From Dicaeum eximium (taxonomy: Eukaryota; Chordata; Aves; Passeriformes; Dicaeidae): DNA of 64,000 nucleotides. A program made the position numbers and the translations under genes. The stretch is taken from assembly GCA_013396995.1 (NCBI GenBank), contig VWZP01004506.1:2112305-2176304 (forward strand). The letters are read 5' to 3'. Below are positions 13,863 through 26,559 of the stretch, in pieces (within the stretch, counting starts at the first letter, position 1; the number at the start of each line of letters is the position of its first letter). The notes beneath the pieces were generated by a model, which was not told the DNA's origin, did no database searches, and saw only the letters and a program-made list of their open reading frames with translations.

Positions 13863-16800
13863 GGAAGGAAATTGAGCATATATGAGCAAATAATTCAGTT
13901 CTCCTAAGATCCAAAATGCCCTCTGGATGTGTTTGCCTCTCTTTGCTAAGTATTGAGAAAATCTAGGGAGGCTGAAAAAAGGCTATTTTTAGTAATACAT
14001 TTCCTAGCTTGTGATACTAATTCTGAGTTAATTTACTACACTGAAAGGTGTTTGGGATTTAATTAACTTGGCTTTTAGTTCTGATTGTTTGCTTTGTTCT
14101 TTCTTCCACTGTGGGCAGGGAAAACCAACTGTGGACTTCCACCTTTATTACCAATCAGTGCTCAATCACTTCCACTTTTGCATTCTCAGACACATACACA
14201 GAGCTTCTGTGCAAGAATACAGACATTTCTCCTGAATTCAAAACTCTTTTTGTTAGCAGAAAGAACTGAATAAACAAAAATTCAGGGAACCTTGTCTGCT
14301 TTGAAAAACAATATATTTTATACTGTCTCTGTTGCTTACATTTCAAACTATTCCAGTTCAATTCTGCCTTTAAAACTTATTGTTTAATATATCTCTGGTC
14401 TTACTCTGGGGGAGCTGCTAGTCTGAGGTCCATGCAGAACACTTCATTATTTCTACATAAAAATGGTTCTCAGTGCTGAGAACTGTAGGGCTGAGCCAAA
14501 CAAAGGAATTCGCACCACCTGAACCTCCTTTTGTCTCCAGCCAGTCCAGACTTGTTTTTGCATACTTTGGCAAGACCCAAATACAGAAGATGGTTTGTCT
14601 TTCTACAACAGGCACAGTGACACTGAATACACAACAGGACATCTTCTCAATCTTCTTCCTACTTCATGAATTGTTGACATTTTAACCTCTTGATTTAAAG
14701 CCTTCATCTGAGATGACTGCTTCTTCAAGAAGAAGGAACATTTGCCCAGTTCTGCCAAAGGCTGTTGTTATTTAATACAGAAAAAATCTATTGATAAAAC
14801 ATTGTTTAAATCAATGGCATTATCTACCTGTTGATAAAACTGTTGTAGTAGTACATCTTAAAAGAATAGGAGAAACACAATTGCATTTAGTGACTATTTG
14901 ATACATGAAAACAAAGGTGTTTAGTTGCCCCCTTTCCTAGTCTCAGGGCAGAATCAGTCACAGGAGGGCAGTGCAAGAGGCTGAAGGAATAATTTAACTC
15001 TCTTGTTCCTTATTCATAGCACTTAGCTTGTTATTCAGAACCTGGTATGTTGGTGAGAATACCTATTGATGAGTGTTTCAGTTTTGTGGAGTTTTAGCCA
15101 GGTAAATTGTGTTGAATTTTGTAACTGCTAATATTTAACAGAAAAGGTCAAATTTCTTCCAGATGCAAGTGTTGGAATCGCTCCCTGATCTCACATCACC
15201 TTTCTGTGTACCAATGGCACAACGCTGCTCACATTATCCATGGTGACACTTCCACGCAGCCACTGGACAAGACTGACCCTTCCTCAAGCCAAAATTTTAG
15301 TTCTATGTACAGTTCTATGAATTTTAGTTCTGTGCACAGATCTGCATCTTACTTGCTCCCCATTCCACTTTCCAATTTGCAGATGATCCTTCTGCAAGCA
15401 ACTTGAAAGAAGAAAACCTTAATTTCAAGATTGCACTGGATTTAGTTCACATCAGTGTAGGATCTTTGACTCAGAGAGATGAAATACTGGGCACTGCTAT
15501 CAATAAATAATCATATCTTCTACATGCCCTTTCCTTGTAAAAGTAGCTTCCATTTGGCCTCTATTAGAACTTACCCCTGTCTTTGGCTGTGCTGTATATT
15601 TTGTTTCTCCATCAGAGATACTGAAGTGTATGTTAATGCCTGAACAGAAACTGCTCTCAGCATTGCTTGAAACAGGCTCTGCTTGCTAAGTAAACAGTTT
15701 GTACTAGTTATCACTAGCCTAAAATGATAACAGACTTTTGAAAAGTTACCTGAAGCAAAAATGGCTGCTTGAGATCAAAGTCCAGATCGTGAACTTCATT
15801 CATTTTTCTATACCAGGAATAATGACTCATATTCTCTATCTCTGTTTCTTTTCATGCACCACAGTAGGATGTCTCATTTGCAGCCAAAAAGAGAATAAAG
15901 ACAAATGAATGGCAAATTAAATTATTGAAATTCAGTTTCTCTGCCTTTTCTCAAATTTGCAAAACATTTTTGCTAACATAATACTTTAAAATCTACAATA
16001 TATATTTTGTCCCATTTGTAGGTGGGCTTCTTTATTAAGTCACAAAACACTAACTGCAGTATCCTATAATAATGGTCTTAAGTGTAGCAGTAAATTGGCA
16101 GGAAATGATTGTAATTTCCCTTCTTGAAAAAAACAGGCAAAACCATCCACAAATTCATGTTTGTGTGAAAATACCCAAACTCCTTTTTTTTTTCCATTTA
16201 AGATTTCTATTTCCCACTCTAACATTACACACCACTTATTTGCATTACACATCTTGTTTTTCAGAAGCTACATATAATGTTATAGTTTAAAAATATGAAC
16301 CAAAAGTTTTTTACAAAATTATGCAATTCCCTGTAGAATTACATTTCACAACACAATGTAAGCAATCACCTTATTTTCATCTTTCAAAACAACATTCCAG
16401 CCTGTCACAACATCATCCTGCAGGAAATATATAGGACATCAGCAGAGCTGGCAGCCTGTTGGGGCCATGTTTCCTCAGTTTCCCCAGTTTGCAGAGTTCA
16501 CATTGCTTTAACCTTCGTACTTTTGCACAAGTGCATGAGGGATTTGAAACCTCTCACACCCTCCACGACCACATATTGTCAACCACCGAAGCCTTTGCCT
16601 CTCTGGCTTCCAAGCTAATGGAAGAGGAAAGCTGGAATGAGAAGTGGGTGAATGAGCCCTCTGCTCAGATTTGAATGACAGGGAAGAGGAAGATGCCTTG
16701 CCTTGGGAAGAGTTAATCCTGCCTAGCCCAGCCTGGCATGACTAGCTGCGTCATGGTGACTTCCCTTGCAGCACTGAAAAGTTTGACACCGCTGTTTGCT

Positions 16801-17660
16801 CAGGGCTGTGTCCAAAAGCACAGTCACACCCTGCCAGGAGCTGCAAGTGTCACAGCTTTCCTTCAGTGCCCGCTCTCTGTGCAGTCCCCAGGGACCAACA
16901 TGGAGAGAATCCCCTGGTGAGGCAGAGCTGGAGCAGCAGCAAGCACTGAGACAAGGCTTTATCACTTAATCATTCATTTTCAGACTCTTGATTCAGAAGC
17001 ATTTTTTGGGTGTAGGCTTACAAAGAAGCAGGAACTTCCTCAGTGTCAGAGTGTTCTTTCAAGTGCACTTCCCTCCCTAACAGGCTTACAAGTTTCCCAT
17101 CAGCTCGGGGCTTACTTAGCTCTAAAACATGTTTTGCTGTAACAAAGTGGAAAACCTGAATTTGTCAAAAATGAAGTGCTTCCAGGCCTACCCACATTTT
17201 TAAGTAAGGTCTGTATTCTGTCATGGCTCTGCTGTTGCAATTTATCTTTATGGGCACGTTTCAGTGCTTGCAGAGACAAATTCTGTGTCTACAAGTGGCC
17301 TGTTTTTCAAAGGCATGCTGTGGAGACAAAGGTTGAAACCCAAATCACTTCACAGCAGTCTGCAAGTCTGCCTCTCTCTTCAGAAGCTGTAAATGTGTCT
17401 AAGGAAAAAGCAACAGTTCTCCCATCTGTAAATAATGGGCTTGGGTGAAATAGCTCAAATACCTGAAAAAATCCTTGTTTAAAACAGGGAAGGAAATTCT
17501 GGTTGAGGGCAATAGCCTGGCATACTTTGGGGCTGGATTAGTATGCAGGAAGTAAAGAAATGAAAAGGCAAAGGGTGGTTTAAAAATGTCATTGCACAAA
17601 CATGCATGCATATCCTCTCAGGCCCTGCTTGGTGGTTCAGTAATGCAGCAGGCAATGATA
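13863..17660. other. Gene-free stretch
   Basis: No gene or clear mobile element. A short 27-bp-period duplication of an ATTTTAGTTCT...ACAG word lies at about 15294-15339. Confidence 0.6.
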
Positions 17661-17664
17661 ATGA

Positions 17665-17770
17665 TACAATTTCATAGCTCCTCTAATCCCAGAGGATGCA
17701 CAAAATGCTTGACAAACTGATGTTCTTTATAAGCAATAGCCTGGGCCTTTCCTTCTCATCTGTAGAGGAC
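17665..17770. repeat. Possible ancient amniote repeat remnant
   Basis: TTTCATAGCTCCTCTAATCC, then AGAGGATGCACAAAATGCTT and GACAAAC, resembles the motif 'ATAGC-CCTTTCATCC..AGGATCTCAAAGCGCTTTACAAAC' seen at the ends of old amniote repeats. Highly diverged; the family is uncertain. Confidence 0.35.
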
Positions 17771-18548
17771 TGGAAAAGATTAGAGTACAAATATAGCAAA
17801 ATCTGGTAAGCTCAGAAGCAAGGGGAAGCAAAATATATTCCATTCAATGAATATGCTAAAATTTGTATAATAAAGAAATTCAGGCAACTTTACACTTAAT
17901 TAGCAGAAAAACTAGAACTGTCCCATTTTGGTTTTGGAAAAGCATGGTGGTAATAGAAAACAGAAATCACCTAGAAGACACATAGGCCATTTGTATGCAT
18001 AAATCTCTGATTCGGAAGAGAATATGGACATCTCTGATCTCATTACATGGCAGAGAGATAAAGATTCAGCCATGGTAAACTTTATTTATGAACCTTGTCA
18101 TTTCCCCTACTGTTGTCTTTGGTTTTTGCAGTTTGCTTATTATCTTCTAAGTAGATTTTATTTAATTAAATGACACCATATTAGAATAATGTAAAAATTC
18201 CCCTTGTGAAGGAGTCACCACATATGAGCAACAGGTTTTATTTGGGTGGGAAGGTGAGGTTCAGCAATTAGGTGTTGTTTCTCATGCAAACCTCTAAAGA
18301 CAGGCTGTCTTTAAAAGTTTCTCATTTGGGTGATGGGATTAATTCTAAGAGTATTCTGCATTTTTTCATAGATAGGGATCCCTGTCAGACCAGATGCACC
18401 ATTTGCCTGCCTAACATCAGGCTCACAAAATGCTCTCCTGCAACACAAATGACCAAATTCAGTGAGCTTCTTGATTTGTATGAGAAAAATCTTAGTGTAA
18501 TGTAAAGTTACATTCTACCAGGCCAAAAGTAGTGTTCATAAGCTTAAT

Positions 18549-18604
18549 ATATACCTCAGCTACTGGTAGACAATAAATATACCTCAGCTACTGGTAGACA
18601 AGAA
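18549..18604. repeat. 28-bp tandem duplication (2 copies)
   Basis: The unit containing ATATACCTCAGCTACTGGTA followed by GACA occurs twice head to tail (18549-18576 and 18577-18604), nearly identical, which suggests a recent replication slip. Confidence 0.85.
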
Positions 18605-21022
18605 ATGGTTATTTATCAGGACATAAAAAGCTTTCAGAGAACTTCTTCCAACCCTTTTCAGTCTCAGGAGCAAAGCAGTCCAAAAGTCCAAGAAAGAACA
18701 TCTTGTGCTTTGAAGATCTTGACACAGACTACACATCTGCTTTGCAATGTTGTTTCTGTGTGGCATATTTGGGCAAGTATCTTTAAAAGGTATTTGTAAT
18801 CTCAGTGACAATTCCTTGTGAGGAAAAAGAAAGAACTCTTAAGGTGTTTTTATGGTCACCTTAACCACAGTCTATTCCTGGAATGTGAAGCAGCAGCTAC
18901 AGAGCATCGGGTGTTTCACATAGGAAGAGTGCAGGGGTGGGATGCTGGCACAGATCCCCACGCCCAAGGAGTGCTGTCTGTGCAGAGCAACCTGCAGGAC
19001 TGTGGGGCTGAGAGTGCTCAGTTAAACAGTGAGCAATGCTGGTGCCTCTGCTGGGTGGTGATTCCCCACCTGGCCCTTTCCCAAAAGGAGAGCTGGGCTC
19101 CCAGGTAGAGCACACACACAACAGCACAGCTTGTTCAGTTGCTTAGGCTCACACCTCTAAGAAATCAGGCTAAAACTATTCATCATGGCACTACCTGTGG
19201 CAGCTGCAATGTCATTTATTATTCAAGGTCTATCAGATGGCGAAGGGACAGATGCTGTGGGCATCCTCAGCATTGACAGACTGTTCATCAATCAGTGTTA
19301 TGAATTTATATATCTCCTACAGGTTCTGCTATCAGTTGTGCTCCAAGTTAAATGGGTCAGGCAAGGAAGTACATTCCCTAAAGGAATGGCAGTCTCCTAT
19401 ACTTCAAAAACTTCAGTCACAGAGGAAATATCCTATTTTGAAGTGGTTCAAGAAGGTAGCAGGGAGAGGAGTAGAAACTTTATAGCAAGACCAGCTTGAC
19501 TCAGAAGAGGCACTGTGTGCTGCATATTCAAGACTCTTTGGGGTGAAAAAAATGTAGAGAACAGCAAGGAAATGTTCTCAGTCTACGTGTAGAAATTGTT
19601 AAAGGTGTATAGAGTGAGACATTCTGATAATCTCTGCATTATGTGAAGAATGATTCTTTTTATAATGCCTTTATTCCCACAACAATGCTACTGTTCCAAT
19701 AGCTCTGTCAGAGCTACTGAGTGGTGAGTTAACCCTGCTGCTGCCCTGAGAGAAGTGGAAGCTGCTGAGCTAAAGCAAAGAGGTGGATAGACCTTTTCAA
19801 GCTGGAGAAACCATCAGCTTAGTAGAGACAAAGTGACTGAAAAAAAGGGTAAGGGAGACCTAATAACAATTCCCTGAGGAAAACTGCTGGTCAGAACAAT
19901 TAGCTGTGAATCTAGGAAAAGCCATAACTATTCAGTGAATAGAGAACAGAGGATTTATTTTAATTTGTTATCTGGGGAACTAAAAGAATAGTTTGGATGG
20001 GAACTAAAAGAACACTTGCCCTTTCTAAGCAGATCCCTAAAAAGAGGTGGCCAGGGCTGCCTCCCAGCTCCAGATCTTCACTCTTCATTATGGCACATTA
20101 TGGGACAGCTGGAACAGTAAGAATGTTGCAGTCATTATGCCAGTCACAGCTATGCTCTGCAGATGTGACTGCATGGAGTATCTGTAACACAGGCTGTGAA
20201 GGGATGTCCCTTTTTACCAGGTCAGGGAGGAGCTGGCAGGCTCACCAGAGACTTCAAAAACCCCAGCCTTTCAGTTAGCAAGGAGCTCAGTGCTCTCATG
20301 CACTCAATTTTCACAGGGGGAATACCACACAATATTGCACTGAGTAGTTATAAGGCATTAGCTGCCATCTCATTTACAAAAAAAAATCACTCTTTTCTCT
20401 GCTGCAGTTCACCAGTGATCAGCTACACACAATACATCCTTGATCATGTCTCAATGGAAAGTCTTTTTTTTCATTTTGCTGGGCTATATATTCAGCTTGT
20501 GGGAGGCCAGGGCAGTTAACAGCATAATGTGCTTTAAAAAGGAATGTGATTACTAGTAACTATTTTTTCTCCATTAAAATCTGCAGAGAAGTTTACGTAA
20601 TTCTTTGTCCTATAATGAAAGCAGTAAAGAATTTCAACAATCTGTAAGTCTGGCCATATAGAGTTACAAAATAGGAAAAATTAACAATAGTGTCATTTTT
20701 CTTTGAAAGTCCTTTATCTCAGTGAAAGATATTTGAGCAAACCCGTCACAACACACACTGCTGTACAATTGACTGATGTTCCTGTTAGGAATTCTTGCCA
20801 CAGGTTTTGCAGCAGAGGGTAAGGGCAGAGCACAATTGTGTTGAAAAGCGTTGGTGCTGGTGGTTTTAAAAATCACTGGGTTTTTTTGTAAACTCCAACT
20901 TGAGTCTTTACTAGGCTGTACCATGTGACACATACATGCTGTGTTACATGAAAATGTTTAATTAGAAATATGAGTTATGCCTTGCATAGTAACAAGAAAC
21001 CATCATAGAATAATGTATACTC

Positions 21023-21041
21023 TGATAGTCTCAGACTATCA
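21023..21041. promoter_or_regulatory. Perfect palindrome with inverted GATA words
   Basis: TGATAGTCTCAGACTATCA has 9-base arms around a single C. Each arm holds a GATA core in opposite orientation. Binding is only inferred. Confidence 0.35.
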
Positions 21042-22391
21042 CAGCAGTCATGCATAAGTTCAAATCCTTTTCTGTGGGACATTGATTAATTCATTCTTTG
21101 ATGAATCTAGGCCCAGGCATTCAGCAGCTTCTTCCCTTTCTCAGCATGGGTTTAGTTATGTGAAGCCAGAAATGGCCTTTGTATGTTTAGACTTTGAGAG
21201 CACATTCAGCTGGAATCCTGCCTCACACCTAGGGCTAGACCTCTGCAATAATGCAACTCTGCTTGTTCCAGCTCTGAACAAAGACAAGTGGGGCTATGGA
21301 GTTGTGTTACTCACTACAAGTCGAGGAATCAGCTTTCCATGTGGCTTTATCCTCCCACCCCCTTTCCCACAGGAATAACACAATGTGAGTTAAGCTTGTG
21401 CCTTTGCCATTATCTTGCTTTAGTGGCTCAGTTCCAACACACAGCCATGTAGCACCTCATTATTTATATCCTGCTAGCATCTCATTTAGTACCTCAGCTT
21501 CCTTCACAAATGTATTGGGATAACTGGATAAGACACTCATTATAATTGCAGCTTCTCTGCAGGGGTCAGCACCTCCTCCCCATGAATATGATAAGGTGCT
21601 CCAAGTGCCACCTCACCTGCAAATGGTGTTTTTCCCTGAAGACTCACTTCCCACAGGCTACAAGCTGCTATTGAATTTCTGAAGTAATATTTTAATAACT
21701 TAATTTAAGATTTAACAGCTTTCTTTCCTGTGCTTTGTTGTATAATTAATCCATGTGATGGGAACTCATTAGACTTGGGGATCTGAGATGCATCTGGACA
21801 CTCAAGGAGTGTAAACAGCCCTAAAACCTGTGTTAAGGCCTATTTTAGGTGGGCAAATGCAGAGCTGTGTGCGGAAAAAATAAATTATTTTATCCTTGGA
21901 AGTAATCAGAAGCTACTTTTTGATAGTTGGATGTGCTTTTCAATCATATCTGTAGTTTGTTATAATGGTAGTAAAACTGACAAATTTTTGTCCACTGACA
22001 TCTAAGGTGGAATCCTTGACTTCCTTGGCTGATAAGATTTGGCCCAACACCTGAAAACATCATCTTGCATGCTTGTGTGCGTGCCCATGAGCTGTGGGCA
22101 CGTCTGCCTCCTGAAAACACACCACAAGCAGATACTACAGAGACCCTTTGGGCCTGACATTGAACAGTCCACCTTGGGATTTTGTCTCTTTTGCTTGCTT
22201 TGTGCTGTGCTGCTGTGTTTATCGCATAGAAGAGATGAGACCTGTCACTGCCTTGCTGAATTGCTGAAAGAACTGAAGCCTTGGTGTCCCACTTCTCCAG
22301 AGAGCACAGTAACTGCAAGACTTCCATGAGGTTTCTTGTTTCCTGCTGGTAGTGCTATTCTGCTTTGATGTGACCCAGAGAATGCAAATGG

Positions 22392-22480
22392 GTCTGGCCC
22401 TAAGCACTGGTTAGAGCATTTGCTCAAGTTTAATATCCAAGACCGTGTTCTGGGATAGGCAGAGCAGAGGTTTGAAATCA
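22392..22480 (+). repeat. Possible MIR-type tRNA SINE remnant
   Basis: AAGCACTGGTTAGAGCATTT, then GCTC and, some 55 bases on, GCAGAGGTTTGAAATC resemble the tRNA-like head (A and B boxes) of ancient amniote MIR-like SINEs. Diverged, with a short insertion between the boxes. Confidence 0.35.
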
Positions 22481-23640
22481 CTTTCCAGGAAAACATGGCT
22501 GAATGAGCTGCCCAATTACCTGTAAGCATGGGTGTGGGTATCTCATTTCTTCAGTGTGCAGTGAGAGCCCAGCTCCAGGGGACAGGAGGTAGCAGAGAAC
22601 ACCATGGCTAAGTGTGCACACCAGTCTGCCCCACTACTGAGTATTTCCCTCTTCTGCACATCCCTTTCAAGGGTGCACTGCTTTCTTGACAAGCTGAGCT
22701 ACAAAAGCATAGAAAGCACAAAGCCAAAACAACAGCATGAAAGGAGTAACACCTTTGGGCATCAGGGATGTGTTCCTCACTGTGTGCAGTGCTGAGCTTC
22801 CTGGCAGAGCCCCTTTTCCCCACTGGACATGAGCAACAGCTCTAATGAAAGCTCTGTAAAGGAGAGTGCTGCCAGCTGCCTTCTCTGGGAGCTGGATGAG
22901 TTGTGTGCAGAGCCCTGTTTTCCACAAACAGGATTTACATAAGCACTGCACACATTTCTCTGTGTGCTGTCATGGTGCCTCGATCCTTTTCTCTCTCGAG
23001 GCTCATCTACCTCTGTACAATTTCTGTGGTGAGCCAAGTACACTTGTGTACCTGCTTTGCTCAATTAAACCTTTTCCATGGATGTGAGTCATCTATTTCA
23101 TGGTCCAGAACATACTCATCTCACTTCCTCTGCCCTCTGGTTATTGAGTTAATTAATACTTTGTAAACACCTTGAGACCTCATCGTACTAACTACTGTAC
23201 AAAGAACAGGGCTTGTCCCAGAATGATTCTTCTGAATAGGACAGGACAGAAGAAGCTCAAGAGAAAGAGAAAATTAGAGAGCAAAGACTTTTATATGGTC
23301 CTCAGTTCTTAATACTCCCAGTTAATTTCTGCTGACTGACTAAATGCAAGCAACAAAGTCTGGATTCAACATAAGGACTGGCCACGATTCTCAGTGATCT
23401 GGGGTGAGACAAATGAGCCTCACTGATCATTTGACACAGGTTTCTAGCAAGCTCCAGACCCTTCCAACAAGCTCTGACAGATCTTCCTCGCCAAAGGCTG
23501 CTTCAAGTTCCTCATTTCCACTGGACTTTGGACCTGGTGTTTGGGAGAGACCTATGTGGTGGCTGGCCCTGGCACACAGCCAGCAGTGTGTTGTGGCTGA
23601 CAGGGGCACTGACCTGCCCAGAAGGAACCAGGAACTCCAT
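22481..23640. other. Gene-free stretch
   Basis: Nothing recognisable. Short overlapping frames on both strands only. Confidence 0.6.
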
Positions 23641-23735
23641 TGAGAGCACCAGAGATGCTCAGCTATGGTGGTGATGTGCCACTGGCACCCAAGGAGGGAG
23701 CAGCTGCAGAGGGACCCCAAAGAGGTAGTCTGGAG

Positions 23736-23753
23736 GAGGAGGAGGAGGAGGAG

Positions 23754-23789
<36 letters not shown>

Positions 23790-23802
23790 GAGGAGGAGGA
23801 GG
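23736..23802. repeat. GAG/GAC trinucleotide microsatellite
   Basis: GAG repeats, then GAC-GAG alternation, then GAG again. Read on the plus strand in one frame it gives Glu/Asp runs, within a 78-codon frame (23640-23876) that has no recognisable domain. The surrounding 23640-23990 is GC-rich. It may be part of the adjacent LTR element, but this is uncertain. Confidence 0.9.
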
Positions 23803-23984
23803 GCAGGAGGGGCTGCAGGCCCAGAGCAGAGGTCCCCTCAGGCAGCACCTCAGCTGGGGCAGAGGCACTCCTGTAGCCCAGGGAAGGGCCTGTGCCAGGA
23901 TAGGGAGAAGGGGAAGGAGGAAGGAGCGGCCAAGGGGGGCTGGGGGTGACCCAGCACAGCCCATCCCCACCCCTACGCCCCTTG

Positions 23985-24235
23985 GTGTCATGGGGAAAAG
24001 GGAGGAAAGGTGTGTTTCAATTTTTTTTCTTTCTTTCTCACCATTCAAACCTATTTTAATCAACAATACATATAATTTTCTGCATTATGTGCCTGGTTTG
24101 CCTGTGAGTTGTGGGTCACTGATGTCCCTATCTTAATCTCGACCCATGAGTTTTTCCATCTTCTCTTGCCCTGTAAGAGTGAGAGACCAACTGGGGGGTT
24201 GGGGCCCTTGCCACAGGGAGGACCCAGCTGTGCAA
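23985..24235 (+). mobile_element. Avian endogenous-retrovirus LTR fragment
   Basis: The stretch ATCAACAATACATATAATTT, then TGTGAGTTGTGGGTCACTGA and TCTTAATCTCGACCCATGAG, is a diverged copy of a common bird LTR. Its reverse complement matches the start of the 57.9-kb element (GGGTTCATG..GAGATAAGGAC). Boundaries are unclear; the GC-rich DNA to the left could belong to it. No retroviral coding region is visible. Confidence 0.55.
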
Positions 24236-24364
24236 TCTCAGGCTGCAGGGTGCTCCTGGGGCTCCTTTTCTGCAGGTCTGTGCTGATGAAGCACCTCTGT
24301 GACCAAGGAAGGAGCTGCAGCAGGAGGTCAGCACGCTGTGGAGGTACACAGATGGTGAAAAGGA

Positions 24365-24437
24365 GCCTGACTGGATGCTCTCCTGGATACAAGGGGATCC
24401 TGACTGGATGCTCTCCTGGATACAAGGGGAGCCTGAC
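24365..24437. repeat. 33-bp tandem repeat (2.2 copies)
   Basis: The unit CCTGACTGGATGCTCTCCTG followed by GATACAAGGGGA is perfectly repeated at 24365-24397 and 24398-24430 except for the joining base, with a partial third copy. The period is divisible by three, but no gene is supported. Confidence 0.9.
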
Positions 24438-24639
24438 CCTCCAGCTGAAGGAGGGACAGGCAGTCTCTGCTTATTGGATTGGAAAACAAAGAATGGCCCA
24501 TTTCTGTGTGCAAGAAACCAAGCAGAGGTGTCATGGATGATCAAGGGACAAAACTCAAACACAAAAACCTTCACCACATAAGTGATGAAAGGCTGTGTTA
24601 AGAAGTCCTCAGTTTCCACTCTTGGAGTTATGAAAAACA

Positions 24640-24765
24640 GGACTGGAATCAGCCCTGAGGAACCTGCTGTAGTTGCATGTATGGAGCAAATGGGAAGATT
24701 ACAAGACCTCCAGAGGTCCCTTCCACCACTATGGATTTGCCATGATTATGCAAGTCTGCTGTTCC
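24640..24765 (+). mobile_element. CR1 LINE 3' end fragment
   Basis: AACCTGCTGTAGTTGCATGT, then GACCTCCAGAGGTCCCTTCC and a decayed tail ATGGATTTGCCATGATTATG, follow the CR1 3' consensus order. 5'-truncated and diverged. Confidence 0.65.
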
Positions 24766-26559
24766 CTTCCTTTCCCCTCTAGCCCTTGGGTACCTTGCCC
24801 TTGCCCACAGGCACTGCCTCCTGCCACATTGCAGAGCACTTTGGAAAAAAGCACAAGGCAACCACTCTCAAACTGAAACTTGGGCATCTTTCTTTACAAT
24901 GACAATGGAGGTGTTAGTGTGGGCAGTAGGATTTTATACAGCATCCTAGAGACCTGAGCAGAATTTCAGGACAGATGAAGACTGAAAACTGATTTCCTTT
25001 CCAGATTTTTGTGGAGTGAGGATGTTCATGGGTGTTGTAGTGGAAGTGATCCACAGGGCATTGAAGAGGGAACTGAAGAGAAAAGCTCTCTGTGTAAGTG
25101 CAGTGGCTCAGAGCAACAAGCCAGGAGTGCAGAGACTTCATTATAATCCATGTCCCAGTGCTTGCATTTTATGTTATCCTATTTCTAGCTCAGGTGTGTT
25201 CTGACATAAAAGGGCAATGCAAATGTCCTTTTCGAGATGCTTCTTTTTGGTATCTGATGTCATATACATTCTGGAAGCAGCCACTGGGAGATCCAGCAAG
25301 CAGGAGCTCCCTCCCTATGGGCACAGGCTGTGAGAGAGCACATGGACTGCTTTGCTTTATGTACCTGGAGAAACTTCAGGGAAAAAAAAAAGACCCAGAA
25401 CCTCAAGAAAACACTATGTGACTAAATAAACACAAATGCACAAAAGAACAGGTCAAACTATGAAGCTTCAGAGTTCAGTGGCCTCCAGTGCTAAGTGATA
25501 ACTGAGCAGGGATTTTCACATATTGATCTATAGTATCCAACACCTGAAAATTCAGGCACTCTTGCAGTCACATAGAGCACAGCTGGGTGCCTCATACATC
25601 TTGTTCAGTCACCTAAGCCCAAACCAGAACTACAAATTCGATGTTATGGTAGATTCACACCTGAAGTGTTGAGCCTTGAAAGCTTCTGTCTCTGATATAA
25701 AAATTTGTCTCACTTTCTCACACCTGTAAGACATCTGTCACGGACAGCTGCCACCCACAGAGGAGCTAAATCTCCACTGATGCTTTCAGCAGAAGCCTCA
25801 TCTTGTTACAGCCAGATTTCCTCAGTCTGGTTTCACTCAAAGAATTCTTGCCAGAGCTGACTCAGTCCTTTTGTGTGAGATTCAAATAGCTCCTTGTGGT
25901 CAGGATCTTGAGGACAAGTACAGTTTGTTGGTTGTATCAGTGCTTTTGCCATTGTGAATGTGCATCCAGCAGAAGGCCTTAATGAATTAAGAATGGTTAC
26001 CCTGTGAATGTAATATTTCAGCACAACACAACCCTTGTCACCTTGATTAAGAAATGTCCCTAAACCTGGAGTGGGCAGAACAATGATCACACACCAGCCA
26101 TGTATCTGCCATGAGACAAAACACATAAACTGAACAGCTGAACAGATTTCCCCAAAAACTCCCTGTGAGTTCTGTTCTCTCGTTTCTCCCTCTAGCAGAC
26201 TCTACATCTGTTCCTTTAGCAGTTGCTGGCTGAAAAGACAAGCCCTGCTGCCAGCTAATACTATATGATCTGCTGCTGAATTAATTTTCCACTTAAAAAT
26301 TAAATTATGGGCCAGATCCTCATTGGATTTAATACAGCTATCACCTATTAGACATCTGAGGGTCTGGCCTTGTATAGAGATTATTCTTGCTCTCTTTGAA
26401 GCATGAACACAACCAAAGAGTTAGATTTTGATCTGATGTGTGAAGGCAGTGAAAATACTGATTGTTTTGTGTCTGATGCATCCATCATGAGAAATTATGA
26501 CTTTTTTCAAAGAGCTGGAAAAAAACACACCATTCAAAAAAACAAAGAAAAGAAAGAAA
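24766..26559. other. Gene-free stretch
   Basis: No gene or repeat recognised apart from A-rich runs (for example 25381-25391 and 26538-26560). The latter form the U-rich element downstream of the LRATD2 poly(A) signal on the complement. Confidence 0.55.

Larger units (their letters stand above)
17771..22390. other. Gene-free stretch
   Basis: No gene recognised. It includes a 28-bp tandem duplication at 18549-18604 and a GATA-type palindrome at 21023-21041. Confidence 0.6.
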
